A program made the position numbers and the translations under genes. The notes beneath the pieces are model-generated. The model was not told the DNA's origin. It searched no databases and was given only the letters and a program-made list of their open reading frames with translations. From Candidatus Thiodiazotropha sp. (ex Monitilora ramsayi) (GTDB taxonomy: Bacteria; Pseudomonadota; Gammaproteobacteria; Chromatiales; Chromatiaceae), in contig JAHXIP010000001.1 of the NCBI GenBank assembly GCA_025655575.1, positions 310,001 through 374,000 of the forward strand: 64,000 nt of DNA, written 5' to 3'. Shown in pieces: positions 46,051-55,419 of the stretch; the first letter of the stretch is position 1; each line of letters begins with the position of its first letter.

Positions 46051-46072
46051 AGGGGTGAGCTAGCACACCCCT
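46051..46072. terminator. Hairpin between convergent genes
   Basis: AGGGGTG/CACCCCT with an 8-base loop, between the heparinase and DegS-like genes. No T-run. Confidence 0.4.
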
Positions 46073-46088
46073 TGGCATCAGATTTCGA

Positions 46089-47258
46089 TCAGCGGTCTGA
46101 TTTCTCTGATACGGGACGCTCTCCCGAGATAACATCCAGAGAGAAGGCGTCACTACCCCGCCATCCGCCCACTGTCAGTTTTGATCCGGGTGGTTGGCTG
46201 GCAATGAGTTGCATCAGCTCCTGAGAGTTTCTCGGCTGGTCTTCGTTAATCTGGGTAATGACATCACCTGGTCGAATGCCTGCCTTGCTGGCAGGGCCAT
46301 TTTCCAGCACACCCGTGACAAGAATACCTTCAGTACCACGCAGACCAAAGGCCTCAGCCAGTCTCTGTGTCACGTTCTGACCCTGAATGCCGAGCCAACC
46401 GCGGACCACATGCCCGGTTGTGATCAGCTGCTGCATGATCCCCTCTGCCAGGTCGATCGGGATGGCGAACCCAATACCCAGGGAGCCTCCGCTCTGGGAG
46501 AAAATGGCAGTATTGATGCCGATGAGTTCGCCGTTGGCGTTCACCAAGGCACCCCCCGAATTGCCTGGATTAATGGCGGCATCCGTCTGGATAAAGTTTT
46601 CGAAGGCGCTGATGCCCAGATGTGAGCGCCCGGTGGCGCTGATAATACCTTGCGTGACGGTCTGCCCGACACCAAAAGGGTTGCCGATTGCGAGTACCAC
46701 GTCTCCCACTTCATGACCGCCTGATTGACCGAAGGGGATGGCGGGCAGTTGATGGTCGCTATCGATCTTCATCAGGGCGACATCGGAATCGGCATCAGAA
46801 CCAACCAGACTAACATTGACGCTCTGGCCATCGGCCAGTACCACTTTGATCTCATCGGCGCCATCGACCACATGGTGATTGGTCAACATGTAGCCATTCG
46901 GTGTGACGATGACACCTGAGCCCAGGCTGGTATCCAGCCGCTGTCGCGTCTGTTCCGGCAACATGCGGCCGAACAGGTGCTGCAGTAGCGGATCCTTGAA
47001 ACGCATGGCTTGAGATTCGGTAGTGATCGTGGCGGTAAAGATATTCACCACTGAGGGGGCGGCCCTTTTCACTGCTGCCGCATAAGAGACAGGACCGCTT
47101 TCGCGGGGTAGTCCTATAACACCTGTCGATGTGTTGAGTCGGGGTGCAGGTGGCGTGGGCTGTAGCATGTCCGGTGCGAGGAAAATGACCACCAATGCAC
47201 CCGCAAGACCCGCGGTCAGTGCGGTTAGGAGAAGGGAAAAGAGTTTTCTCATTCGCAT
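46089..47258 (-). CDS. DegS/AlgW-type periplasmic serine protease
   Basis: 389 residues. One N-terminal membrane anchor (about 7-27), a trypsin-like domain with His in TNHHVVDGADE, Asp in DSDVALMKID and Ser in NPGNSGGALVN, then a single PDZ domain (about 280-370, GIQGQNVTQRLAEAFGL to the end). One PDZ and an anchor fit DegS/AlgW, which cut RseA-type anti-sigma factors to release sigma-E under envelope stress. No sigma-E genes are adjacent. ATG 47258. Convergent with heparinase, divergent from the Nif3 gene. Confidence 0.92.
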   Translation of the reverse strand: MRMRKLFSLLLTALTAGLAGALVVIFLAPDMLQPTPPAPRLNTSTGVIGLPRESGPVSYAAAVKRAAPSVVNIFTATITTESQAMRFKDPLLQHLFGRMLPEQTRQRLDTSLGSGVIVTPNGYMLTNHHVVDGADEIKVVLADGQSVNVSLVGSDADSDVALMKIDSDHQLPAIPFGQSGGHEVGDVVLAIGNPFGVGQTVTQGIISATGRSHLGISAFENFIQTDAAINPGNSGGALVNANGELIGINTAIFSQSGGSLGIGFAIPIDLAEGIMQQLITTGHVVRGWLGIQGQNVTQRLAEAFGLRGTEGILVTGVLENGPASKAGIRPGDVITQINEDQPRNSQELMQLIASQPPGSKLTVGGWRGSDAFSLDVISGERPVSEKSDR

Positions 47259-47306
47259 CGGATTGTTTAACCTACAACAACGGATTCAATATTGAGCAAA
47301 CATAGC

Positions 47307-48056
47307 ATGATTGATCTTTTGACGCTTGAGGCCTACTGCAACCAACTAATGGCGGTGGATGACTTTGATGACTATTGTCCGAACGGCCTGCAGGTTGAGG
47401 CGGGGGAGGCAGTGACTCGTCTGATGGTGGGTGTCACCGCCTGCCAGGCATTGATTGATGCGGCTTGTGAGTGGGAGGCCGATCTGCTGCTGGTACACCA
47501 CGGTTTTTTCTGGAAGGGCGAGCCTGCTCCTCTGCGTGGTATGAAGGGGCGGCGCATTTCCAGCCTGATTAACGGGGGGATCAGTCTGTTGGCTTACCAT
47601 TTACCCTTGGATGCCCATGCTGTTTATGGAAACAATGCTCAGCTCGGTGATCGGCTGGGGTTCGATGGCGCAGCCGCCGAGGAGAATGATGGGTTGGTGT
47701 GGACTGTGGAGCTTCCAGAGCCACTAAAGCCGGAATATCTTTCTGCAAGGATTGATCAGGCACTGGGGAGAACGCCTCTGCATATTCCTGGGCATCAACG
47801 TCCACTCAAACGCATCGGCTGGTGCACCGGTGCGGCCCAGGGTTATCTCGAGACAGCATCCGCCATGAGGCTGGATGCGTTTATTTCCGGAGAGGTATCC
47901 GAGCCGACAGTGCATTTGGCCCGTGAACTGGGCGTGGACTATTTTGCTGCAGGACATCATGCGACAGAGCGATTTGGCGTGCAGGCCCTGGGACAACATC
48001 TGGCAGAGCGCTTTGAGCTGGAATACTGTTTCACGGATATCGACAATCCGGTCTAA
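47307..48056 (+). CDS. Nif3-like dinuclear metal-centre protein (YbgI family)
   Basis: 249 residues, YbgI length. DYCPNGLQVEAG, LLLVHHGFFWKG with metal-binding His, AYHLPLDAHAVYGNNAQLG and YFAAGHHATERFGVQAL are characteristic. Recent work on homologues points to GTP cyclohydrolase-like or nucleic-acid-related roles, so the function remains open. ATG 47307 gives the usual N-terminus; TTG 47292 adds five residues. Confidence 0.9.
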   Translation: MIDLLTLEAYCNQLMAVDDFDDYCPNGLQVEAGEAVTRLMVGVTACQALIDAACEWEADLLLVHHGFFWKGEPAPLRGMKGRRISSLINGGISLLAYHLPLDAHAVYGNNAQLGDRLGFDGAAAEENDGLVWTVELPEPLKPEYLSARIDQALGRTPLHIPGHQRPLKRIGWCTGAAQGYLETASAMRLDAFISGEVSEPTVHLARELGVDYFAAGHHATERFGVQALGQHLAERFELEYCFTDIDNPV

Positions 48057-48272
48057 TTGCGATTTTATAAACCGGGTTTTTAATCGCTCCTCGACGCGGT
48101 ATCTATCAGAATATCTGCTATTCGCCTTGACCTGTCTCCTCTCAATATGCAAAATGCGCGGTTAATCTTTATGGTTTCTTAGTATATTCTAATGTCCTGA
48201 AAAGAAGGGCTGCTGACGGGCCGGTTTGGCCGCCTTAGGCAACTCATCGAGTACCCCGGGGAGTTCTTGAGT

Positions 48273-48869
48273 ATGAGCGCAGATGGCGTTGATTTAAAAA
48301 AGCGGCGTACGCTTACGCTGGCTACCAGTGCGGTCGGGGCAGTTGGTGCCGGCTTCGCGATCTATCCTTTCCTTGCCGCCTGGGCGCCGAGTGAAAAGGC
48401 CAAGGCTGCCGGTGCACCGGTTGAGGCCGATATCAGTAAATTGGAGCCGGGTCAGCTGATGCGCGTTAAGTGGCGCGGCAAGCCTGTCTGGATCGTTAGT
48501 CGTACTGAGCAGAATCTTAGTGACCTGTCATCACTTGACGGTCAGCTGGCCGATCCGGCTTCTGATCAGACGAGTCAACAGCCGGATTACTGCAAAAACC
48601 CGACGCGTTCCATCAAGGAAAAATATCTGGTGGCTGTCGGCATCTGCACCCATCTGGGTTGCTCGCCCACCTATCGTCCTGAAGTTGCTCCTGCAGATCT
48701 GGGTGCTGAATGGAAAGGCGGTTTCTTCTGTCCCTGTCATGGCTCCCGCTTTGACCTGGCCGGTCGAGTGTACGCGGGTGTGCCTGCACCAACGAACCTG
48801 GAAATCCCCCCCTACCAGTATATCTCCGATACCAAGATCTTGGTCGGTGCCGACGGAGGAACAGCCTGA
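48273..48869 (+). CDS. petA: Ubiquinol-cytochrome c reductase Rieske Fe-S subunit
   Basis: 198 residues. A short N-terminal basic twin-like KKRR leader and one membrane helix precede the Rieske domain: CTHLGC and CPCHGS bind the 2Fe-2S cluster by two Cys and two His. It passes electrons from quinol to cytochrome c1. ATG 48273 is chosen with GGGGAG upstream; TTG 48267 is possible. Its stop overlaps the petB start as ATGA. Confidence 0.96.
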   Translation: MSADGVDLKKRRTLTLATSAVGAVGAGFAIYPFLAAWAPSEKAKAAGAPVEADISKLEPGQLMRVKWRGKPVWIVSRTEQNLSDLSSLDGQLADPASDQTSQQPDYCKNPTRSIKEKYLVAVGICTHLGCSPTYRPEVAPADLGAEWKGGFFCPCHGSRFDLAGRVYAGVPAPTNLEIPPYQYISDTKILVGADGGTA

Positions 48870-50110
48870 TGAGTATGATGAAGAACTTTATGGGCTGGCT
48901 GGATGATCGCTATCCCATGACCAAGGTCTGGAACGAGCACCTGGCCCAGTACTATGCTCCCAAGAACTTCAACTTCTGGTACTTCATGGGCTCGCTGGCC
49001 ATGCTGGTACTGGTGATCCAGATCCTGACCGGCGTCTGGCTGGCGATGAGCTATAAGCCAGATGCTGAGCTTGCGTTCGGTTCGGTCGAGTACATCATGC
49101 GTGATGTGGATTGGGGATGGCTGATCCGATATATGCATTCAACAGGTGCTTCGGCCTTTTTTGTCGTCATCTACCTGCACATGTTTCGTGGCCTGATGTA
49201 CGGCTCCCATCGTAAGCCGCGCGAGCTGTTGTGGATTATAGGTGTGATCATCTATCTGGCGATGATGGCGACGGCGTTTTTCGGCTATCTGCTGCCCTGG
49301 GGCCAGATGTCTTACTGGGGCGCGCAGGTGATCGTCAACCTGTTCTCCGCCGTGCCGGTGATCGGTCCCGACCTGGGTGTCTGGGTACGTGGTGACTACG
49401 TCATCTCCGACGCTACCCTCAACCGTTTCTTTGCGCTGCATTTCCTGCTGCCTTTTGTGTTGGCAGCATTGGTATTCATACATATTGTGGCTTTGCACAA
49501 GGTGGGCTCGAACAACCCGGACGGCATTGAGATCAAGAAGGGCCCGAAGGGGAACAAGTGGGATGCCAACGCTCCCGCTGACGGCATTCCTTTCCATCCC
49601 TACTATTCGGTGAAGGATATCGCGGGTGTGGCTGGTTTTCTCTTCCTCTTTGCTGCGGTAGTCTTTTTCGCGCCTGAGATGGGCGGCTACTTTATTGAGC
49701 ATCCCAACTTCGAGCCGGCCAATCCGTTGAAGACACCTGAGCATATAGCGCCGGTCTGGTACTTCACACCGTTCTACGCCATTTTGCGTGCGGTACCCTC
49801 GATCGCGGGTTCCGCTTTCCCCGGTGTGGTGGCGATGTTTGCCTCCATTCTCATCATGTTCTTCCTTCCCTGGTTGGATCGTAGTCCGGCAAAGTCGATA
49901 CGCTACAAAGGCATGCTCTACAAAACCATGCTGTGGCTGTTCGTGATCGACTTTATCGTGTTGGGCTTTCTGGGTACCCAGCCGACCACCGACTTGTATA
50001 AGCTGATGGCACAGATCGGCACCTTTTACTACTTTGCTTTCTTTCTGCTGATGCCGATCTACAGCAAAATGGACAAGACCAAACCTGTGCCTGAGAGGGT
50101 GACCGAATGA
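48869..50110 (+). CDS. petB: Cytochrome b subunit of the bc1 complex
   Basis: 413 residues, eight or nine membrane helices. Haem-ligand His pairs lie in RYMHSTGASAFFVVIYLHMF and HFLLPFVLAALVFIHIVALH; GYLLPWGQMSYWGA and PEW-type APVWYFTPFYAILR (Qo site, here PVWY) are seen. Translationally coupled to petA and petC. Confidence 0.97.
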   Translation: MSMMKNFMGWLDDRYPMTKVWNEHLAQYYAPKNFNFWYFMGSLAMLVLVIQILTGVWLAMSYKPDAELAFGSVEYIMRDVDWGWLIRYMHSTGASAFFVVIYLHMFRGLMYGSHRKPRELLWIIGVIIYLAMMATAFFGYLLPWGQMSYWGAQVIVNLFSAVPVIGPDLGVWVRGDYVISDATLNRFFALHFLLPFVLAALVFIHIVALHKVGSNNPDGIEIKKGPKGNKWDANAPADGIPFHPYYSVKDIAGVAGFLFLFAAVVFFAPEMGGYFIEHPNFEPANPLKTPEHIAPVWYFTPFYAILRAVPSIAGSAFPGVVAMFASILIMFFLPWLDRSPAKSIRYKGMLYKTMLWLFVIDFIVLGFLGTQPTTDLYKLMAQIGTFYYFAFFLLMPIYSKMDKTKPVPERVTE

Positions 50111-50847
50111 AAAAGCTGATTGTCGTAATCCTATTAGCCGCGGCCCCCATGCTTGGATTGGCTGCAGGTGGCGGTGCGCATCTGGACGATGCAGATATTG
50201 ATCTGGGTGATCAGGCCTCGCTGCAACGCGGTGCAAAATACTTCATGAACTACTGTCTGAGCTGTCACTCAGCCAAGTTCCAGCGCTACAACCGTATGGC
50301 GAAGGATCTTGGTCTGACGAAAGAAGAGGTGATCAATAACCTGATGTTCACCACCGATAAGATTGGTGACACCATGAACATCGCTATGACAGCAGATAAG
50401 GCAACAGAGTGGTTTGGTAGTCCCCCACCCGATCTGAGTGTCATCTCACGTGCACGTGGGGTGGACTGGATCTATACCTATCTGCGTAGCTTTTACCTCG
50501 ACGCAGAGCGCCCCTTCGGCGTCAACAACATCGTTTTTCCCGATGTAGGCATGCCCCATGTCCTGTGGGATTTGCAGGGTGCACAGAAGGCTGTGTTCAA
50601 AAACGAAAAGGATTCTGCGGGGAACGATATTCAGGTTTTCGATCACTTCGAGCCGGTAACACCAGGTACTCTCAGCCCTGAGGCTTATGACCAGGTGGCG
50701 CGGGACCTGACCGCATTCCTGAGCTATATCGGTGAGCCGATTCAGATGGAACGCAGGCGCCTGGGCGTCTGGGTGCTGCTGTTTATCGCGGTCTTCTTCG
50801 TCTTTGCCTATCTGCTCAAGAAAGAGTACTGGAAAGACGTACATTAA
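50107..50847 (+). CDS. petC: Cytochrome c1 subunit of the bc1 complex
   Basis: 246 residues. Signal peptide (1-20), one c-type haem motif CLSCHS, the axial Met probably in the NIAMTAD or later Met-rich stretch, and a C-terminal membrane anchor (about 218-236) ending LLKKEYWKDVH. Accepts electrons from the Rieske protein and reduces cytochrome c. Overlaps petB by ATGA. Confidence 0.96.
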   Translation: MKKLIVVILLAAAPMLGLAAGGGAHLDDADIDLGDQASLQRGAKYFMNYCLSCHSAKFQRYNRMAKDLGLTKEEVINNLMFTTDKIGDTMNIAMTADKATEWFGSPPPDLSVISRARGVDWIYTYLRSFYLDAERPFGVNNIVFPDVGMPHVLWDLQGAQKAVFKNEKDSAGNDIQVFDHFEPVTPGTLSPEAYDQVARDLTAFLSYIGEPIQMERRRLGVWVLLFIAVFFVFAYLLKKEYWKDVH

Positions 50848-50870
50848 AAGGCTTTTCGTCTGATCTCACA

Positions 50871-50908
50871 AAAAGGCGCACAGTTGCGTTATACTGTGCG
50901 CCTTTTTT
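50871..50908 (+). terminator. Rho-independent terminator of petABC
   Basis: A 14-bp stem (50871-50884 with 50893-50906) with an 8-base loop, running into T (50903-50908), 23 bases after petC. Confidence 0.9.
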
Positions 50909-50983
50909 CGTTCCATGACTTTGTCCGTCGGTCTGCGGTTTACAATCCGCGGCAACGGACTATTTGGGGAGAGGCTTAAGTAA

Positions 50984-51607
50984 ATGGCGGCAGTTTCCAA
51001 TAAACGTTCGGTGATGACTCTCTATTCGGATCCCGTGAACCCCTATTGCCATCGGGTCAGATTGGTATTGGCTGAAAAGAATATCACCTATGAAGTCGAG
51101 GATATCGATCCCCTGAATATGCCTGAAGCGCTGATGGAGCTGAATCCTTACGGTACGCTACCGACGCTGGTCGATAGGGATCTGAAGCTCTATGAGTCAC
51201 GCATCATCATGGAATATCTGGATGAGCGTTTTCCTCATCCTCCACTGCTGCCGGTGGATCCTGTCTCCCGCTCTACCTCCCGTCTGCTTCTATATCGTGT
51301 GGAGCATGACTGGTACCGGCTGATGGATATCATTCTTACCGGTAAAAAGGAGGCAGCCAAGGCGCGCAAAGAGCTACGGGAAAGTCTGATCTCCACCGCG
51401 CCGGTTTTTGGGGCCAAGCCATTCTTCATGAACGAAGAGTTCACCCTGGTGGATTGTGCGATTGCGCCACTGCTTTGGCGCCTGCCTGAACTGGGTGTGG
51501 AGATACCGGCCAGTGCCAAAGGCCTACACAGCTATGCCAAAAATCTGTTTGATCGTGAGTCATTCCAGCAGAGCCTTTCCGAAGCTGAAAGGGAGATGCG
51601 TGGCTAG
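50984..51607 (+). CDS. sspA: Stringent starvation protein A
   Basis: 207 residues, glutathione-transferase fold. SDPVNPYCHRVRLVLAEK and LPTLVDRDLKLYESRIIMEYLDERFPHPPL at the N-terminal thioredoxin-like domain are family hallmarks. SspA binds RNA polymerase and alters promoter choice in starvation. It lacks glutathione-transferase activity. The position after petABC and before sspB is typical. Confidence 0.94.
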   Translation: MAAVSNKRSVMTLYSDPVNPYCHRVRLVLAEKNITYEVEDIDPLNMPEALMELNPYGTLPTLVDRDLKLYESRIIMEYLDERFPHPPLLPVDPVSRSTSRLLLYRVEHDWYRLMDIILTGKKEAAKARKELRESLISTAPVFGAKPFFMNEEFTLVDCAIAPLLWRLPELGVEIPASAKGLHSYAKNLFDRESFQQSLSEAEREMRG

Positions 51608-51625
51608 TTTTGAATTGCTTTGACC

Positions 51626-52033
51626 ATGAGTGCCTTCGCCAATATGACTTCCAATCGTCCCTACCTGATCAGGGCGCTTTATGATTGGTTGGTGGATAAC
51701 GGGCAAACGCCGTATCTACTAGTCAATGCCGAGCATAGTGGTACGGTGGTGCCTGGCAAGTTCGTCGAGGACGGGCGTATTGTCCTCAATATCGATCCCT
51801 CAGCAGTCTCCAGTCTGGAGTTGGGCAATGAGTGGATCACTTTCAGCGCTCGTTTTGGTGGCGTAGCTGAAGAGATTCTAGTACCACCCGCAGCTGTGCA
51901 GGGCATCTACGCCAAAGAGAACGGTCAAGGCATGCTGTTTCCCGACGAAGATGCCCTCAATGGCGACGGGCCGGATGATGATCCGGAACCGAACAAGCCC
52001 AGCGGGCGTCCGTCTCTCAAGGTGGTCAAATAG
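51626..52033 (+). CDS. sspB: ClpXP specificity-enhancing factor SspB
   Basis: 135 residues. SNRPYLIRALYDWLVDNGQTPYLLVNA and VLNIDPSAVSSLELGNEWITFSARFGG mark the SspB fold; a flexible acidic linker ends in a conserved ClpX-binding tail (GRPSLKVVK). It delivers ssrA-tagged proteins and RseA fragments to ClpXP. ATG 51626 is used; ATG 51644 is also possible. Same operon as sspA. Confidence 0.93.
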   Translation: MSAFANMTSNRPYLIRALYDWLVDNGQTPYLLVNAEHSGTVVPGKFVEDGRIVLNIDPSAVSSLELGNEWITFSARFGGVAEEILVPPAAVQGIYAKENGQGMLFPDEDALNGDGPDDDPEPNKPSGRPSLKVVK

Positions 52034-52054
52034 CACTTCTAGTTGGAGTGCGTT

Positions 52055-52390
52055 TCACTGATCCAGCGGGTTGTTATCTGTACTAGGTTCCGGCAGGTCA
52101 AGATGCAGACTGACATGCTGATTACCCATCATCACCAAATAACCGGTTCGGCGTCCCTGACCTTCGAGGCTGTAGTCAAACTGGTACGTTCGCCGCAGTT
52201 TCAAGCCACTGCGCACCCAGCGTAACGTTAAGCGTTGCAACGCCACAGTCTGATCGAGAAACTGCACGCCATAGCTTTCACAGGCTTTGCGGCTTATTCT
52301 GGTAGCAATTTCCCGGACTTTGAGGCTGTCTCGCCAGAACCAGATCAACATCATCAAGGCGAGCAGCAGATTCAGGGTGGAGTATGACAT
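52055..52390 (-). CDS. DUF3301 protein
   Basis: 111 residues with an N-terminal membrane helix (about 5-19), then a conserved cytoplasmic region ([27 protein letters not shown] and [25 protein letters not shown]). Function unknown. ATG 52390 is the family-like start; a longer frame to 52489 overlaps the macro-domain gene. Convergent with sspB, divergent from the macro-domain gene. Confidence 0.8.
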   Translation of the reverse strand: MSYSTLNLLLALMMLIWFWRDSLKVREIATRISRKACESYGVQFLDQTVALQRLTLRWVRSGLKLRRTYQFDYSLEGQGRRTGYLVMMGNQHVSLHLDLPEPSTDNNPLDQ

Positions 52391-52418
52391 CTCGTGGTTT
52401 GGGGCTTGGAGGCTTGTA

Positions 52419-52940
52419 ATGGGACAGATACGCATTGTAACGGGAGATATCACCCGGCTGAAAGTCGACGCTATCGTCAATGCCGCCAATTCCAGCCTGC
52501 TAGGCGGGGGTGGTGTGGATGGAGCGATTCATCAGGCTGCGGGTCCGCGATTGTTGGAGTACTGCAGATCCCTCGGTGGTTGCCCGACCGGAGAGGCCCG
52601 GATAACACTGGCGTTCGATCTGCCGGCGCAGTGGGTCATTCATACCGTGGGTCCCGTTTGGCAGGGTGGTGATCGAGGTGAACCTGAGTTACTGCGTGCT
52701 TGCTATGACAATTCATTCAGGCTCGCACTGGAGAATCGTATAGGTTCGATTGCCTTTCCGGCGATCAGTACCGGTGTCTACGGCTACCCCAAAGCGCTAG
52801 CCGTTGAGCTGGCAATTGATGTCATGCGGTGTCACGTCGATGCTTTTGAAACGATCATAGCCTGTTGCTTCAGTCGGGCGGACGCTGATCGCTATCGCAT
52901 AAATTGTCCAGAGTGTTTGCTGGATGACGGGGTACATTAG
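52419..52940 (+). CDS. Macro-domain protein (O-acetyl-ADP-ribose deacetylase-like)
   Basis: 173 residues. The ADP-ribose-binding motifs are [23 protein letters not shown] and [15 protein letters not shown]. YmdB-type members hydrolyse O-acetyl-ADP-ribose and can remove ADP-ribose from proteins. GGAGGC precedes ATG 52419. Confidence 0.92.
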   Translation: MGQIRIVTGDITRLKVDAIVNAANSSLLGGGGVDGAIHQAAGPRLLEYCRSLGGCPTGEARITLAFDLPAQWVIHTVGPVWQGGDRGEPELLRACYDNSFRLALENRIGSIAFPAISTGVYGYPKALAVELAIDVMRCHVDAFETIIACCFSRADADRYRINCPECLLDDGVH

Positions 52941-52989
52941 TTGACACGTGCCATGTTATTTTTAACGCAGTTCAGTACAGCTTGGACGG

Positions 52990-53223
52990 ATGAAAATGTT
53001 TACCTGGCTAGATAAAATCCCGCTACACATGGTCGCGTTGCCGGCAGCTTTTCTGGCGCTCGCGCCCTTTGTGCCGGAGCCTCATCTTTTAGAGAAACTC
53101 AAGATGCTGGGTGACGGGACCCTTCAGCGCCCACTCGATATCTTCGACTTGGTTTTTCACGGTTCGGGACTGATTCTTCTGGCTATCAAACTGATGAGGG
53201 GTAAGGGAAGCGGTCAGTCATAA
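52990..53223 (+). CDS. Small membrane protein (often misnamed RND transporter)
   Basis: 77 residues with two hydrophobic segments (about 10-28 and 52-68) around the conserved FVPEPHLLEKLKML and LQRPLDIFDLVFHG. The family is widespread in proteobacteria and carries no transporter fold despite its common name. Function unknown. Starts 50 bases after the macro-domain gene. Confidence 0.7.
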   Translation: MKMFTWLDKIPLHMVALPAAFLALAPFVPEPHLLEKLKMLGDGTLQRPLDIFDLVFHGSGLILLAIKLMRGKGSGQS

Positions 53224-53324
53224 CGGTAAGATATGTGAGATTCCCTTTTTCGGTACCGCGTGCCCATCCTATCTCCATTCTCTGAGTGCGGAGCGCATGG
53301 AGCCATGGAGAGCCTGGCCAGAGG

Positions 53325-54131
53325 CTATTCAGGTTTCGCTGGACTCAGGCGGTCGAGGCGCAGACGCTCCCTTTCATCGAAGAGACGTCGTGAACCGATC
53401 CACACGGCAGCACTGGCACCAAAGCCGGTACCGGCAGCAATCAGCAGCATGATCAGGATCTGATACTTTGCGGCCTCGAAGGGGGGGCTGCCCGCAAGGA
53501 TCTGTCCTGTCATCATGCCGGGCAGGCTGACCACGCCTGCTGCGGCCATTGCATTGATGATGGGGATGAGCCCGCTACGCAGGGCGTTGCGGCGAATCAC
53601 GCGGATAGCCTCTTCCCAGGTATGGCCGAGTATCAGGCGCCCTTCGATCTCACGCTGCTGCTGCCAGGCGCTCTGGGTGAGATTATCAAGCGCGATGGCG
53701 ATGCCCGACATGGTGTTGCCCAATAGCATGCCGAGCAGGGGGATGGTGTACTGGACTGAGTACCACGGTTCAGCCTGTACGATCACAGTCAGTGCAATCA
53801 GAGTGACGGTGAAAGAGGAGATGAACATGGAAAGGGTACCCACACCCATTCCCCAGGCGCCGATAAAGCGACGCTGCTGTCGCGCCATCACTTCGTAGCC
53901 AGCCACTACCAGCATGAACAGGGCAAGTGCAGCGATCAGCATCGGATGGGACTGGACAAAGAGAAATTTCAGCACCAGGCCGAGCAGACTCAGTTGCACC
54001 ACCGTGCGCAGTGCGGCAATCAGCAGTCTTTGTCCTATACCCAATGAGAGCTTGAGTGAGAGCAGCGCCAATGCAAGTACCAATAACGCGGCAAGCGCCA
54101 GATCGATGGGCGTCAGCCTGATCAGCTCCAT
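53325..54131 (-). CDS. fetB: FetB-type ABC transporter permease
   Basis: 268 residues with seven hydrophobic segments. VVQLSLLGLVLKFLF and GMLLGNTMSGIAIALDNLTQ and GMMTGQILAGSPPFEAAKYQILI identify the FetB/YbbM family. In E. coli FetAB exports iron and protects against oxidative stress. ATG 54131 overlaps the fetA stop by 10 bases. Confidence 0.9.
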   Translation of the reverse strand: MELIRLTPIDLALAALLVLALALLSLKLSLGIGQRLLIAALRTVVQLSLLGLVLKFLFVQSHPMLIAALALFMLVVAGYEVMARQQRRFIGAWGMGVGTLSMFISSFTVTLIALTVIVQAEPWYSVQYTIPLLGMLLGNTMSGIAIALDNLTQSAWQQQREIEGRLILGHTWEEAIRVIRRNALRSGLIPIINAMAAAGVVSLPGMMTGQILAGSPPFEAAKYQILIMLLIAAGTGFGASAAVWIGSRRLFDERERLRLDRLSPAKPE

Positions 54132-54721
54132 GATTTTACCAGTTGCCGATGCTTGATCACCAATGAACTGGTGCCGACACGGTGTTGTTGTTCGGGGTCG
54201 TGAGTGACCCAGAGTACGGCGGTTTGATGAGCTTTGCGCCACTGCGCAATGATGCTTTCGGCACGATCGATATTGGCCTTGTCCAGATTGGCGGTAGGCT
54301 CATCCAACAGCAGCACATCCGGTTGATTGGACAGCAGGCGGAGCAAGGCAAGACGCTGCCGTTCCCCGCTTGAGAGTCTATTGACTTGCCAGTCGCCAGT
54401 CTCGGCAGGTAGATCGAGACGTTCGAGTATCTCTCCGTCAAGCTTTGGGAAATGGTCACTGACCCGGTCACTCCACCAGGCGCTCTCCGCCGGTAATAAA
54501 CCGACCCGGCGGCGCCAGGCTGGCGCGGTAATGCTGTGTTGTGCGGTATCGCCGCACCAAGCTTCTCCATCATGAGGATCGAGATCAGCAATGGCACGCA
54601 GCAGTCGTGACTTGCCGCTGCCGGATGGGCCGCTGAGGGTCACGCACTCGCCAGGCGCGAGCTCCAGATTGAACGGGTTCAGCAACGGTGTGGCAAACTG
54701 CTTGAGTACCAGGTTGGCCAC
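54122..54721 (-). CDS. fetA: FetA-type ABC transporter ATPase
   Basis: 199 residues. Walker A SGPSGSGKSRLLRAI, signature LSSGERQRLALLR, Walker B VLLLDEPTANLD, and H-loop WVTHD. Short, as in FetA. GTG start overlaps the trmB stop by one base (TAGTG). Works with FetB. Confidence 0.92.
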   Translation of the reverse strand: MANLVLKQFATPLLNPFNLELAPGECVTLSGPSGSGKSRLLRAIADLDPHDGEAWCGDTAQHSITAPAWRRRVGLLPAESAWWSDRVSDHFPKLDGEILERLDLPAETGDWQVNRLSSGERQRLALLRLLSNQPDVLLLDEPTANLDKANIDRAESIIAQWRKAHQTAVLWVTHDPEQQHRVGTSSLVIKHRQLVKSWS

Positions 54722-55419
54722 TATTTCGTGCGCTCAAAAAAGAGATCCCACACGCCATGCCCAAGCCGCTGGCCACGCTGTTCGAACTTGGTCAGCGGAC
54801 GTGATGCAGGGCGAGGTGAAAACTGTCCTGCACCGGCCTGGTTGCGAAAGCCCCGGTGTGCAGTGAGTACCTCCATCATGTGATGGGCATAGTTTTCCCA
54901 GTCAGTCGCCATGTGGAGTACACCGCCGGGTTTCAATGTTCGATGGAGTAGATCGGCAAACTCAGGCCGTACGATACGCCGTTTGTGATGACGTTTCTTG
55001 GGCCAGGGATCAGGGAAGTAGAGCAATACACGCTCGAGACTTGCCGCAGGCAGATGCTTGCGCAACAACATCATGGCATCCGTCTGCAGGATGCGGACAT
55101 TGTCACACTCATACTCTGCCAGCTTGATCATCAGGTGGCCGACGCCTGGGCTATGCACCTCGACACCCAGATAGTTTTGTCCGGGATGTCGCTGTGCCAG
55201 TTGGGCCAGGGTTTCGCCGTTCCCAAAGCCGATCTCGAGCGTGACTGGGTTGGGATTGCCATAGATTGTTGAAAAGTCGAGCAGCTTGTCATCCAGGGTT
55301 AAACCATAGCGAGGCCAGAGCGTATCGAAAGCCCGCTGCTGAGCTTCAGTCACACGGCCCTGACGCAGGACGTAGCTACGGATAGGACGGCGCTGATTTT
55401 CTTGGGATTGCTCGTTCAG
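54721..55419 (-). CDS. trmB: tRNA (guanine-N7)-methyltransferase TrmB
   Basis: 232 residues. [17 protein letters not shown] is motif [18 protein letters not shown] is the tRNA-guanine-binding loop; [22 protein letters not shown] is the conserved C-terminus. Makes m7G46 in tRNA. No ATG, GTG or TTG lies at a family-like position. The most sensible start is CTG 55419, overlapping the thiG stop by 4 bases (CTGA), so translation is probably coupled. The frame continues upstream to 55587. Confidence 0.92.
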   Translation of the reverse strand: MNEQSQENQRRPIRSYVLRQGRVTEAQQRAFDTLWPRYGLTLDDKLLDFSTIYGNPNPVTLEIGFGNGETLAQLAQRHPGQNYLGVEVHSPGVGHLMIKLAEYECDNVRILQTDAMMLLRKHLPAASLERVLLYFPDPWPKKRHHKRRIVRPEFADLLHRTLKPGGVLHMATDWENYAHHMMEVLTAHRGFRNQAGAGQFSPRPASRPLTKFEQRGQRLGHGVWDLFFERTK